Shown piece after piece: positions 22,489 to 34,100 of a DNA stretch of 64,000 nucleotides. The position numbers and the translations under genes were made by a program. Origin of the DNA: Oscheius sp. JU75 (lineage: Eukaryota > Nematoda > Chromadorea > Rhabditida > Rhabditidae); NCBI GenBank assembly GCA_037178855.1, contig JASJZC010000003.1:930001-994000 (forward strand), in the 5' to 3' direction. Position 1 is the stretch's first letter; every line of letters begins with the position of its first letter. The notes beneath the pieces are model-generated. The model was not told the origin of the DNA. It saw only the letters and a list, made by a program, of their open reading frames with translations, and did not search any database.

Positions 22489-25400
22489 CTAGACGAGAGT
22501 CGAGGGTCCGGGCCTGTTTTTGACGACTTCCTGTGCCTTGGAGCTGGCTTCGTGGTGACGTTCCTCGCAGTCGATTAGTAGCTGCAAAAAACAGTATTTC
22601 CATTTTTAGCGATTCAAGATTAGCCTAGTGACGTCTATTCGAACACAAACATTGCCCGAAGATGAAAGTTAGTGTAAAGACGATATGCGTCATTATTTCG
22701 CTATTTTTAACACCTAAATAGACGTGAATAGACGCAGACTTTAGTACCGAGTCGATTAAACACTTACGAATCTTGAAAATTGGTCAAACCGGAGGAAAAG
22801 TACATAAAAGCAATTTTCGTGCCGTACGCAATAGTGCGTCAAATCGGGGCTATTATAGTACTACCGATTCTTTAAAGGGTTTTTTTTGTATCGTGAGTCT
22901 TGAATAAAGTTCAAAAAAATCTGTCCTACCTGAGGATTCTTCCTCAGCACAACCTCTGCCGGGACCATTTCACAGACGTATCGGGGTTTTTGTCCTCTGC
23001 CATTGTCGAAGACCGTCATCGCCATGTCAAGCCCTTTGGTCTTCGAGTAGGCCAGCTGGATGACGTATATGGGCTTAAAGCATTATTTCTTGCTCGCCTA
23101 AAAACGGAGTCAAATCACCTGTAGATGTCTATTAATGGAGTCGTACTTTTGGGAGAAGCATTCGGTCTGGAAGCGGAGCATCATCTTGTCCATTGTCAGT
23201 TTCAGTTTCCGGTCTTTTTCTCTCCTTTGTAACCTCTCCTGGGCGTCCTTAACACCGTTTTAATAGGGCTAATAATGGGCTAAACTTCGTGATTTTTGGT
23301 CTCCTCAACTATCTCCTCCTCCTCTTCGGCAATGATCAAATCACCATCTTCCAGCTTCTGGAGACATGGCTGAATATCGGCATCTGCCTCCTCATTGTGG
23401 TTCTATAGGATTCTTTGGGTTAGCTGGGAGGAAATAGGGGAAAAACTAACGAGACGGAAGACGAAGGGCCCGAACTTTGTGATATCTGGCTTGATGTCGA
23501 GCTGCTCAACTTCTTTAGTGGCCGCGTCTCCAGCAGCTGCTGCTGGGGTCTAAAAAAATTCGTCATTGCGCTGGAAGTTGAATAGTAGGCTCTTGGAAAT
23601 AATAAACTGGTTTCTTGCGTAGTTTTTGCAAAAAAAAGTAAGTATTTAGATCTGAACTTGTGGCAGTAGGTATATTTAAAGGCCTTGCCTACAAATAAGG
23701 ATTAGCCAATACTTATTCAGATTTCAGGTGTTGCAAGTAGGCTGTCAGCTGGAACCAAGTATGGGCTGGACCATATAAAATATGGCAATTTGCAACATCT
23801 CCTTCCAAAAAGAGTAGAAATAAGCTTACCATACTCGCCTCCTCTACTACAGCCGCTGGCGGCTTCTGTTCGCGAGCCATCGGCTTCGCCTCGACTCCCT
23901 GAACCCGCGGCTTTTCCTCCTTCCGCGACTCGCTTCCCGCCACAGTCGCCTCCTCCTCATCCTCATCATCCGAGATATGAACTGGACGAACCCGTTTTCG
24001 CGTTATCTCTTCCTCCTCCTCGCTCTCCTCCAACTTCTCGTTATTTCGCAGTTCCGGAGCCTCTTCCAGCGGGCCCGGACCCTTGTGGTCGTGAGTTTCT
24101 CTCGAGGAATCGGAGAGCGGCTCAATTTGCGGGAGTTCTGAGGGCATCTCGAGGAAGGTACATTCTTGGGGTGGTTTTGGGCGATCGGGGAAGAGTGGAA
24201 GCATATGTGATGGTCCGGCTGGGGGCCTTTCGGGGTGACGAACTGGTGCGTGGATTTCCTGGAAAAAGTTAGGTGGTCGAGCAGAGTGACTGTCGTTTTT
24301 TCTTCCCTAAATCGGTACCTTTCATTGAGAGTCTCTGTGTGTCAGGGTCTAGCTTCTGTCACTGTCTCTCTTGGTTTTGATCATCAGTTTGCCCCTACTA
24401 TCACTGGCTCGATCCCTAAACAGGAACAAAGACCAACCTTCTGACGCAAGCGCTAAAAATGTCGAGGTATTTTGTGCAAGTTGTTAAATAGCGCAGTGGC
24501 AGGTTGCGTCAACGCTAATGGAAGGGTCCCAAGTTCGATCCCCGCCACGGCCCCACCAAGGCTTCCATTTTCTCGTAGGGTGCTTGGTAGTAGCTTGCTA
24601 CGAAAGGGAAGGCGTTTCTAGAAAAGCTTGGGAGCAGTTTTGGAACGTAATGCCCTGCGATCTGGATCCTCGGGAAGCCTATGCAACGGTCGGCGTCGTA
24701 AGTCCCCGCAGTAGCTTGGCTCAGTCCTCTCCAATGGTCTCTGCCGTTGATTCGGATAGGAACTTTACTTCTTTTTAACTTTACCGGCCCGGTGCATAAT
24801 CCCAAAAACACAGGGTCAACGAAATCGTATATCAAATAGACGTTGAAGAGTACATTAAGAATATGCAACAAAAAAAGTTGCCATCACACTATACAAGCGA
24901 GCTACAGCCCTCTAATGCTGTAGCCAACAACCTTGGTGTATTGGTAACTTGAGGTAATGAGGTAAACAGTATCTTCTGCCTAATTTTTTGCGGAGACCAT
25001 TGCACTTTGTGTTTCACAATGTTTTGCAAAGTTGTAGAGTGAATCAAAAGCTTTAACTTCGTAGAACATCAGAAACCTGGTAAGTGCAATCCTCGCTCTC
25101 AAAATCGTGTTATTCTATTCGAGACCTTCCAAAAGTTAGTGGAGCTCCCGCTGTGCAATCTAGAAGAGAATAGCTGGTCATCAACACTTCTTGATTAGTC
25201 AATACCACTTACTGACTGTTATTTTCTGAGCCCGTAAACTTCCCTTTGTCTACTATCGCTGTTCCCTGTCTCTTCTAGTCCCACGAAATTCTAGCTGTTC
25301 GAGGTCAGACAAACAGATCATACATGCGGTTTCCGGACCCTTACCCTCACTTTCTCTGACCGAAAAACCGTACTCTGTCTACTATTACTGTCACCGTCCC

Positions 25401-27440
25401 CTGTCTCTCCCCCTCAACCAACCTCCAACAAGGACTCTTTCGGCTTGAACTGTCCCTTCTGCTTCGTCCTCCTCTCCTCCATCTGCTGTCTTAGAGTCGA
25501 TATTCCGACCGCATTGGGCCTTGTATCATCGCGGAGGTCCTGCCGGCGCGGAGTTTTCTGTTGTCTTCCGGTCGCGCGATAATGCACCGTTAATTCGAAG
25601 TCCTTGAGGGTGTTTTTCTAGGAATGTTTGGGTAAAATCAGGCTAAAAAGGAGCGGCAAACCGGCAAAATTCCATCGTCGGAGCTCGAGGAGCTACTGAA
25701 CTCGAGCCGGACTCGTTTCCGCTGCTCCCCTCCGGATTTCTTGTTCTCTAGCGTCTGTCTCCGTATCGCTTCGAGCTTTTTTTTGGCGCCGTCTTTCGAA
25801 TTCCTGGGCTTCGTCGTTCTTCTCCCTTCGGCTATTTTTCGGCTCCTTGAGGTTTCTGGAGCTCGTGGAGGCCAGGGCATCGCGTAGAATCGCAGCCGGA
25901 CGCTCCGAGTCACTTAGGGGCTCCGGGGTTCTGTCTTTCGGGTCCAGGAGGTAGTCGTCCGGCTTTAGATGCAGTTTTTCCTGCAAAAATGGCATGTATA
26001 ATCGTTTATCAAAAGTGGTGTATTGGTAAGTAGCGTGCTTGAGGTCCGAGCGAACTGAGTTCGATTCCATTCAAGGGTTTTTATTAAAAAAAAGTTAAGG
26101 TGTATATGCTACAGAGGTCTCGTTTGAATTCAGCGCGCAAGTTTTGAAAGGCTGCAGTTAGAAAAACGGTGTATCTGACCAGCTAAAATTGTATAGTCTT
26201 CATAAGATGTTTTTGGAAGATCCATGAATAGACAAACAAGTTTTACCAACCCGGGAATCGAGCCTGACCCTTTTCTGTTTTGCAGTCGGAGAGTTAACCG
26301 ACTGAGCTCAGACAACTCGCGATCCTAAACGTTTTGAGCAATAGAACATGCTTACAGAAATTTTAGCCACAAAGGGGAAGAGGTGTTGTTTTTACCTGCC
26401 AACTCGGTTCCTTCTTCTTCTTCTTCCTGGGACCTTCCGCCTGCGTGGATTTGGATTTTTGAGGGCTCAGAGTCGCTTCTTCCTCATCGCCACTCTCCAG
26501 AACCCTCGACCTTTTCAGCCTCTTGACTACAATTTCCTTCCCCTCTTCCTCGTCTTCGGAGAGGACGATTCGTCGGGCCATCTTGCTGGCGAAGGCCGTC
26601 CTCTTTGGCACTTTCTTCCCGCGTCTTTTAATCTCTGGAAATGTGGCAACTGAAGTCAATTTGAAAGGGTCAGCTGGTAATCTGTGAAGATATAACCTAA
26701 TCCAATAGGGACATGTTTCGGGCTGATCGAAGCACTATCTGCATTTGCAATGTTCTGTACCTTGTTGAACTGAACAAAACCTACAACTTTCCAGGACATA
26801 ATTCAAAGATTCAAGCACGTCTTGATGCCGAAAACCTTGGTTAAAGTTAAATGTAAACTAGTTAAACTTTAACTTAAAAGTTCAAGCCCAAGGTTTTATT
26901 CTCCCGCGTTATGATGTTGGTGTACTGTAAGAATCACCACTCGAACCCCGGGTATGATACTGCGATCGCCTTTCGCAATCGTTTTACTGGGGAATGGAGA
27001 ATGGCTGCATAACAATTTAAAAAACCAACTAACCATCCATGACAGACTTAGGCGGTATGCGTTCTTCGATCTTGCGTCCCTTCCTCCTCGATTTTTCCAC
27101 ATATTTCCAGTACTGTTGCAGCAGGCGCGTGCAGTTCATGCACGTGTCCATCACCCAGTTGTCATCGTCCGGCCAGTCTTCGATCTGACCACGTCGCAGC
27201 TTCCACCGGACATAATAGTGAACCGGGTCCCCCTGTTTGGCATCAAATGGCTGAAAAATTGAAATTTCCAAAAAATAGGGCTCTTACGTAGTGAGATCGG
27301 ATCATCTGTATCTCCCACTCGTTGTTGGCTCCTTCCGGATCGTCTGTCTCCGAATCGCCGCCCGGAGGAAGGGAATCATCGTCGTCTTCTTCCTCCTCCA
27401 CATCGTCATCATGCTCGAATCGCCGCTTTCTTTGGCTCAT
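22489..27440 (-). CDS. HP1-like chromatin protein: chromodomain plus chromoshadow domain with a very long hinge
   Basis: Eleven exons give about 710 aa: 27440-27288, 27034-27250, 26396-26634, 25662-25980, 25423-25617, 23830-24258, 23451-23549, 23286-23402, 23119-23247, 22930-23073, 22489-22581. After an acidic start, a chromodomain spans exons 1-2 (EWEIQMI..., HYYVRWK, NWVMDTCMNCTRLLQQYW). A charged hinge of over 450 residues follows, with acidic and lysine-rich patches. The end (QLAYSKTKGL, then RYVCEMVPAEVVLRKNPQLLID and CEERHH) resembles a chromoshadow dimerisation domain. HP1 proteins bind methylated H3K9 and build heterochromatin; that role is inferred. Exon 4 is 319 nt, one too many: the frame switches at an 8-A run (25,777-25,784), see findings. 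A TTTCAG acceptor lies 8 nt before the ATG. Members are usually much shorter (about 200 aa), so this is an unusual or divergent family member. Confidence 0.8.
24487..24559 (+). repeat. tRNA-like element (SINE or tRNA pseudogene)
   Basis: A-box-like AGCGCAGTGGCAGG and B-box AAGTTCGATCC are about 30 nt apart, as in a tRNA, but the acceptor stem does not close. Located in an intron of the HP1-like gene. Confidence 0.6.
25019..25069. repeat. Dispersed hairpin motif, copy 4
   Basis: ATGTTTTGCAAAGTT and the imperfect inverse AACTTCGTAGAACAT are separated by about 20 nt, the same hairpin as at 8,494. Located in an intron of the HP1-like gene. Confidence 0.6.
26016..26085 (+). repeat. tRNA-like element
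   Basis: A-box-like TGGTGTATTGGTAAG, B-box GAGTTCGATTCC. The A-box half resembles the units at 40,011 and 51,288. Located in an intron of the HP1-like gene. Confidence 0.6.
26245..26312 (-). repeat. tRNA-like element
   Basis: Read on the minus strand: GAGCTCAGTCGGTTAACTC (D-arm/A box), CCGACTG...CAG (anticodon-arm remnant), GGCTCGATTCCCGG (T-arm/B box). The acceptor stem is not intact. Confidence 0.65.
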
Positions 27441-28304
27441 ATTTCGGTCTGAAATTGTGGATTTTTGCCTGGAATCATGATGTAAACGATCAAATCGATC
27501 GCTATTGCAGTCGAAAACTGAAGTACACATGGTGGGAAATCCTCGAAACTTCGGCTGAAATGTTTCTACAGGAAACTAGGCAAATATGGTATTTTGACAG
27601 ATTCAGTGGATGAAATAATGAAGCCTGCAAGTCCGCCTACAAAACCAAATGGCAAAGCAGAGCCTAATTTCTGGCATTTTGACATTACATGACTACAAAC
27701 AGAATAAAGACGAAGAAAAGTAACCAATACAGGGGGAAAATCTGTTACCAAACCTGGTACATCTCTCGAAGTAGATCATTTTTTGGTCCAAGTACGACTT
27801 TTATGAACTCTAACTGATTATAAAATGTCCAAAAGTACATATATTTCAACTAAATCACTGTAAACATGACAGATGCTCGATTTCCCTGCAAAAGAATATC
27901 CCAAAAACTGTTGGCAAAAAGCAAAAAGTGCTCCAAAATAGCCCCAAAAGTGGCTTGAACATTCAAACTACTATATTCAAGCCTTACCATTGAAAAAACA
28001 TGGTAAGTTTGAACCGGAATACATATTATATTCTATGCAAATACCACCCTTGCCTCATTCCCGAACAGTTACAGGTATATTGCCGCAATCACAGCACAAA
28101 TGTTAGGGTAGCCCATGCATTTTCTTCCCGAAAAACCTTATAAACATGTTTATCTGGCTTTTTCATACACACAGAGGGGAGGGGGTCAAAAAAAAGGAGA
28201 AAAATCATTACCTTTGTGGGATCTAAAGGAGTCGAGTAAATACGGGGAGAGACACTACGGGAATGTGTGAAAAAGTACAATTATAGAACAGATATGCTTC
28301 AAGT
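27441..28304. other. Intergenic sequence between YKT6 and the HP1-like gene
   Basis: AT-rich, with no supportable coding frame. It should hold the 3' UTR of YKT6 and the promoter or leader region of the HP1-like gene, but I see no defined signal. Confidence 0.5.
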
Positions 28305-29806
28305 TTAGACATAATTACAGCACTTGTTCATTTTGCGCGCCTGCGTGTAGAACATCTTCGACTGATCCGACAGCGTTTCGCTCTTTTTCACGAGGTCGTC
28401 GAGCTTCTCGCCACGGTCCAGCACGGATTGAATTGTGTTGTGCATGACTATCTTTGTCTCTTCTACTTCTTCCTGGAAAAGGGGGGTTTTTTTTTAAATA
28501 GTTTGGAGGCTTCCGACAGCTCGGAACTGTTATACGCTTATTTTTTGGGGGTCTACGGTTCAATTTCTCTGCATATACGTAGTTCCGATATTCCAGATAT
28601 ACCCTACTGTCAGTCCGTCTGTTACTGTCTCTGTCACTTTGGTTGTATTCCCAGAATACCGCTCCCACTGTCTATCATCCTTCAAATACTACATTCTGCC
28701 TACTTAATGGCCGAAGAAGTCCTTTTGTATCCTGCACAAACGATATTTTCGGTCAGTCGCTTACATTCCTGTCGGAGCTACTTGAACTGTTTGGCTCTTT
28801 TCTTTGAGCCGACTTGTCAACTGTAATCTGAGAATAGCAGTTAACAAAGAGGTATCTCTTGTGAGTCAGCCAGTACAAGCTGCCTTGGGAAAAGAGGCCA
28901 GGACTTTCTTCCAGCGACGAACGCATTGGCTCGTTGTTGCTGTTGTCTCTTTAACAACGCTCTTTTCTAGGAAAAAAAGAAAACGAAAACTAAGCAGAAG
29001 AAAGCTCACCTGAACTCTTGTCATAGGATCAGCCTCCCTCGGATTCTGCCATCTGGCCAGCATTTGACCGAGCCCATCATATTTGCAGTCGGAATCCTTC
29101 TGTATTTGTGCCCACTGGACTTGCGGGACCTTGGCCGCAAAGTCGTCCAGCACTCGTGTTAGGAAGGACATTGCCACGCGAGCCTAAAATTTTTACTTTT
29201 AATGCTTGAAAATCTTTAAAAAGTTACCTGATATTCAGCGTCCGTGACACAGACTCCACTCAGCCCATCGGCTCTGACATAGCAGTGACAGTAGTACTCG
29301 TTTTCTTGGACAGTACTGCGGCTGCCGGCGCCGCTTCGCTCGATTAGGAGTCGACCGGTAAATTGCATAAATTCCTAGAAAATGTTGCTAAAAAAAACTA
29401 TTCAAACTAGGCCGAGGAATACACAAATTCAGTCAAGCTGCTTGCTACAGCCTATTTTACCTTAAAAACAGCCAAATATAACAAATGAAAATTGCTCGTC
29501 GTAACAAAAACGCACTTTTGCGTACTGACGCGAATTCAAATAAAATCTGTAAACGGCATGTTTAGCCCATACAGCCTCGTCTAGCGACTATTTATGGGAC
29601 ATTTTGGTGTGTATCGATAGAACTCGAGAAATACTACCTAATTATACCATTTTCGGGGGGTCTGTGTAGAAAACGTAAGGCTAAAAATCTGGTACCTGAA
29701 CTGATCCCCGCTGAAAGAAGCTGAAGGAGGACAGATCGAAAGCCGACTTGAAGCTCTTGACGTCAGTGGCGCCCTTGTAAAATACCATCACACTGTAGAG
29801 TTTCAT
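28305..29806 (-). CDS. YKT6: YKT6 R-SNARE (longin-type v-SNARE)
   Basis: Four exons give 199 aa, against about 198 in animals: 29806-29696, 29374-29228, 29183-29010, 28472-28305. The N-terminal longin domain begins [12 protein letters not shown]. The SNARE helix follows ([28 protein letters not shown]), with the central Arg of the zero layer at [12 protein letters not shown]. The protein ends CCNYV: a CaaX box for farnesylation preceded by a second Cys that is palmitoylated in known YKT6, so it cycles on and off membranes and works in ER-Golgi, endosomal and autophagosome fusion. A TTTTAG acceptor lies 19 nt before the ATG. The identity is secure because the sequence is very conserved. The third intron (about 540 nt) is much longer than the others. 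Confidence 0.97.
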
Positions 29807-31180
29807 CTTCTAGTTTCTTTGGTCTCTAAAATAACAAATTTGGGTTTAAAATGTGGGTGTGAATCATGTCTGGAAGTTGCGAAATACATAGCCAGTTTCA
29901 TAATTTTCAAGGGAGTAGGAAGAGTATTGGGGGTATGTTTAACATAAGAAGACCTATATATTAAGCCTTTTGACAATAATCTGTAGTTCAGTTATGAAAG
30001 AAAACAAATATACCTCACGGCTCTCACTCACGATCGAGGAGTAAAGGGTAAACTTACTTTTCGCCATACCATGTCTAAAATACCACATACAACACGAATA
30101 GGTATATTGATATGGTACTTTGACCATTTAACATTAATTTCAAGTCAAAAAGTGTTGAAATCATATTATTAGAACAAAAACGAGGCAAAAAAAAACAATG
30201 TAAGAACAATGAACAAGAATCACACTGGGGGAATGACTAGAATGAGCTTTTTTTCTCGAGCAAAAACTAGATGTGACAGTAAAAATGACCCATAAAATGG
30301 ATGAGACTTTTTGGGGAAGGGGGAGAGGAGTGGGAGGGGAGGGGAAATACAAAAAAAGAGGGTGGGAAGAGAGACGAGTCTTCTGGAAGAAATGGGCGGA
30401 GCTTTACCTCTAGTTCTTCAGTCTCTGGAGAGAGGGGACGGTGATCTTTCCGGCTCGTTTCTGGAAAAGAAAAGATGGTTAGAAAATGGTGGAAAACTGG
30501 ACATTTTGGAACGTTCACACAGTCCAAAAACTACCCAGGGATGAGCTAATCTAATCCCTGAAGGTATCGTTTGCTTATGGCCGCGCGAAAAAAAGATTCT
30601 CTTATTGTCAGTCTTTCACTTATCCCCTAGAATAGAGACGATTACTATACATTTTTTGTAGCAAAAACTGCGAAGAGCCAACAGTGTAAAAGGGCAGGAA
30701 CTCGTGACCCGAAGTACAAAAAGACTGCTATCTATTTTTATATCTTACTCCTCTTTTTCTGGGTAACGTAAAAATACGAACTTGGGGTTACAAGTTTAGT
30801 TATCGCCCACTAGGGGCTCAATGACAATAATATTCTTATCTCTTTGAGCTTTGTCCGGTCTTTATTCTCTACTGTCAACCTGTCCTGGCTTCATTCCCTC
30901 TCACTTTAACCTGTCCACATGTCCCCCTCCTATTCACACACGAAACTTTGCCACTTTTTAATAATCAGTAGAATGCACTTTCGCATCAAAAGATCACCTA
31001 TCTTTTCCATCAAAACAAGAGCCCTTCGCGGTAATTATCTATGTTAATACAGCCGTCTACGTCATTCTTATACAGATCAAAAAAAAGGCAGGGTTCTAAC
31101 CAGTTATTGACGTTGTATTCTAGCTCAAAACAAGATTGAAAAATGTTGTCTTCTTAAAAGAAAATAAGACCGAACAAACC
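29807..31180. other. Intergenic sequence between ALG11 and YKT6
   Basis: About 1.4 kb with a GA-rich stretch at about 30,305-30,380 and otherwise AT-rich sequence. No coding frame is supported. Confidence 0.5.
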
Positions 31181-34100
31181 TCATTTATGTGGCTCCTGCT
31201 CACCGACGAGCATTCCTCTGACAGCTGCCGACCACTTTTCGTCGAATTCCTTCTCGGAGAAGCGGCTCATCGAGTCCCGGGCCACCTTGCGCATCTTCTG
31301 ACGCAATTCGGGTTCCAGACGAATGATTTCGCAGATCTTGGTGGCATATTCGTCGCAGTTCGAGGCCAAATAGCCGATAGTTTCCTCGGGCTGGTCAGCC
31401 ACGACAATGTCCATCTGGGGACCGCCTGAAAATTTGTTATTTTTGGAGCGTTTTGTAAGGAGCTTTTCCAATAGGATTTTGGTAGATTATTAGTCAGGGA
31501 AAGAGCTCATTTGTAGCGTGAGTCGAATGGCTCCGGGAAGGGGGTGATTAGGTGGAATATTAAGATGTTTTTTCAACGAACTTGCTTGTTCTCGATGAAA
31601 GTTTTTCGGTAATCAGTCCAGGGGTTCATGAGTAGTTTTTTCACCAATTTCTAGAGTTTTCAGCCCATGAGGGTTTTAATGATTTACAACAACGTTGGGC
31701 GCTCGGGCGTGGTAGCCAGACAATCGCTTTAAGATTCTGGCAGTGTTGGATATTCATGCAGTGAGACAACAGATCAGCCAGGGAGACTCAATGAAGAGAC
31801 TTTGATAGGTCAAAAAGTATCATTACTACCGTTCCAGAATGCTTATTTGAATCTCCGTAAGCTTCTCGAATGTTGACTCTCCAGTACTTTCTGGGCTAAA
31901 CACCTAGTTTCCTTCAAAAGGGACAGCTTGACAGAGATAAGTGTTATGGGAAAGGTAGTTGCCTATGAACATACGGGACGAGTTTTCATCGAGATTTTCG
32001 CAGAAAAAGAGTCAACGTGTCTCTCTTAAAATTTGCTAGCTAACCGATCATATTTAAACTGTCAGTTGTGTCCAGGTCCAGCTACTTTTGCACAGTCCAC
32101 TATTCAAAAGACCCTCTTTTCCTCCAATACCTACGTCATCACAGCCGTGCGAGTGCTTGAAAAAAGCGTTGACGATGTCGTAAGATGAACAGCAGTTGGA
32201 GACAATGTTTGGAATGGAAAACAACCTTTTCCCTTCTCAAGGCTTACGTAATCAGACATATACTTTTTTTCTTGCTCTTTTTTAGGTGGGCGTGTGCGAT
32301 TAGATTAGTCAGCGAATTGTAGAGAGAAAAAAACTAAGAACGAGGAGGCTAAAACGAAGCCGATTAGGCGGCAGTGACTATATTAGGAAAAGGGTGAGGA
32401 AAGGGAAAAAGGAGAGAGGGAGAACTGACCAGAATCGTGCGCGAGCATAATCGTGCCGGCTGCCATGCCCTCGACGACGGAGATGCCAAAATGCTCGTTC
32501 CACATTGTGTGAATGCTGATCAGTGATTCCTGGAAAAAAGGAAATGATTAAAATTAGGTCTCGTCGAAGTTTTTACTCTATTTCGTTTTTTTTGAATTTC
32601 GTTAGATTCGTGTAAACTCGAATCGTCTTCCGGAGGGCAAAAAGTTGGACAGGTAATGTTAAAGCAGATCGTCGAACAGTTGATTCAAAAAGTACGATTT
32701 CGCAGGAATTTATCAGTAGAAATCAAAATTTTGGCTGGATTTTTTTTTTCAGTTTAGGGAGATAGCGCCTTGAGAGAACGTTGTTCCTGTCACGGTAGCA
32801 CGACTGCGCACGTAAACTGTCGTTGGAGTCCAACGGGGCAATAGCCAAGCTCATATATGTAATCGAACTTATAAAAAGGAAAACACTCACAGAAAGAGCC
32901 TGAAGTAGGTCATCGTAGGGCACGTTGAGCATCCATCTGATGTCGTCAGCCACGCCAATCTCCTTCGCGTACTTCTGAAAAGTATTGCTTGCTAATTCAA
33001 TTACTTCCTCTTCCTAGAACTACAAAATATGCCCTGATCAATTACGATAAAAACGAAAGCTTTAATTGAAAGGAAAAACAGACGAACCTTGAGGGATTCG
33101 ACGCGGTCCTGATCTTCCTTGCCGCGACATCCTCCGGCTATGGTCAGCTGGGCCTGAAAATGGGGGCTTTACGTAATTAGACACGGGCAAAGGGAGCCAA
33201 TGCTGATGACGGAAAGGTCTATTTCTGGAACTGAGGAGACCAAAATTTAGGAAGTTTTTCAAATCAATCATAGAAACTTTTTATGAATTCTGTGGGCTAA
33301 AACACGTCGTTTTTGAAGTCCAAAAGATGGTAAAAATTGTGAAAATTTCGGTAGTACCGAGAAAGACAACAAAATTCAGAGTCTTTTGGGAAACCCTGTG
33401 ATTTCTCTGAAAGGGGCAAATCGGTAGCGGATAAACGGCGCTCTTTTTGTTTAAGCCGGGCCCTACAAGAAATAGACTGCATTTCGTCAATTTTCTATTT
33501 TTCTAGACCCAGTTTCTACAAAAAGCGCGCCGTTTATCCGCAGCCGAACTGCGTCTTTAAAAACGGCGAAATCGTATTACAGTATTCTATACCAAGAGTT
33601 AATGGGAAAGTTAATGAACCCAAGAAATCACAGAGTTGCCTAAAAGGCTCTGAATCTCGTCGTCTTTTTCAGTACTACCGAAATTTTCACATTTTTTACC
33701 ATCTTTTCCGCCAAAAACTGATCTCTGACCACAAAAAACGACGTCTAAGTGAAAAAAAGGCAGCTTTCCCCCATTAATTGAATGCCAATGAGAAGGGGGA
33801 GAGAGGGGTGACTGATTCAGCTGAATGGGTCTAAAATAGATGCGTTATTTTAAGGTCCTTTCTCGTTATAAAGATGCGTCGGAATTAGATAGAAGTAGGG
33901 ACAAAAAAAGAAGAGAAAGAGAGGCAAGCGGCTCAAAAAAAAATAAGCATATGAGGCGGGCTCGTAAACAAGCTTTTAAAGAATCCCCGGGAGCGAATTA
34001 CATTTGCTCATTGAGGGCATCAGAGTGCAAGAAGGGGAGTTTTTTGAGCTGAAGTTTGGAGGGGGAAACAAGGCTTAAGAACCTGTTAAAATGAGAGAAG

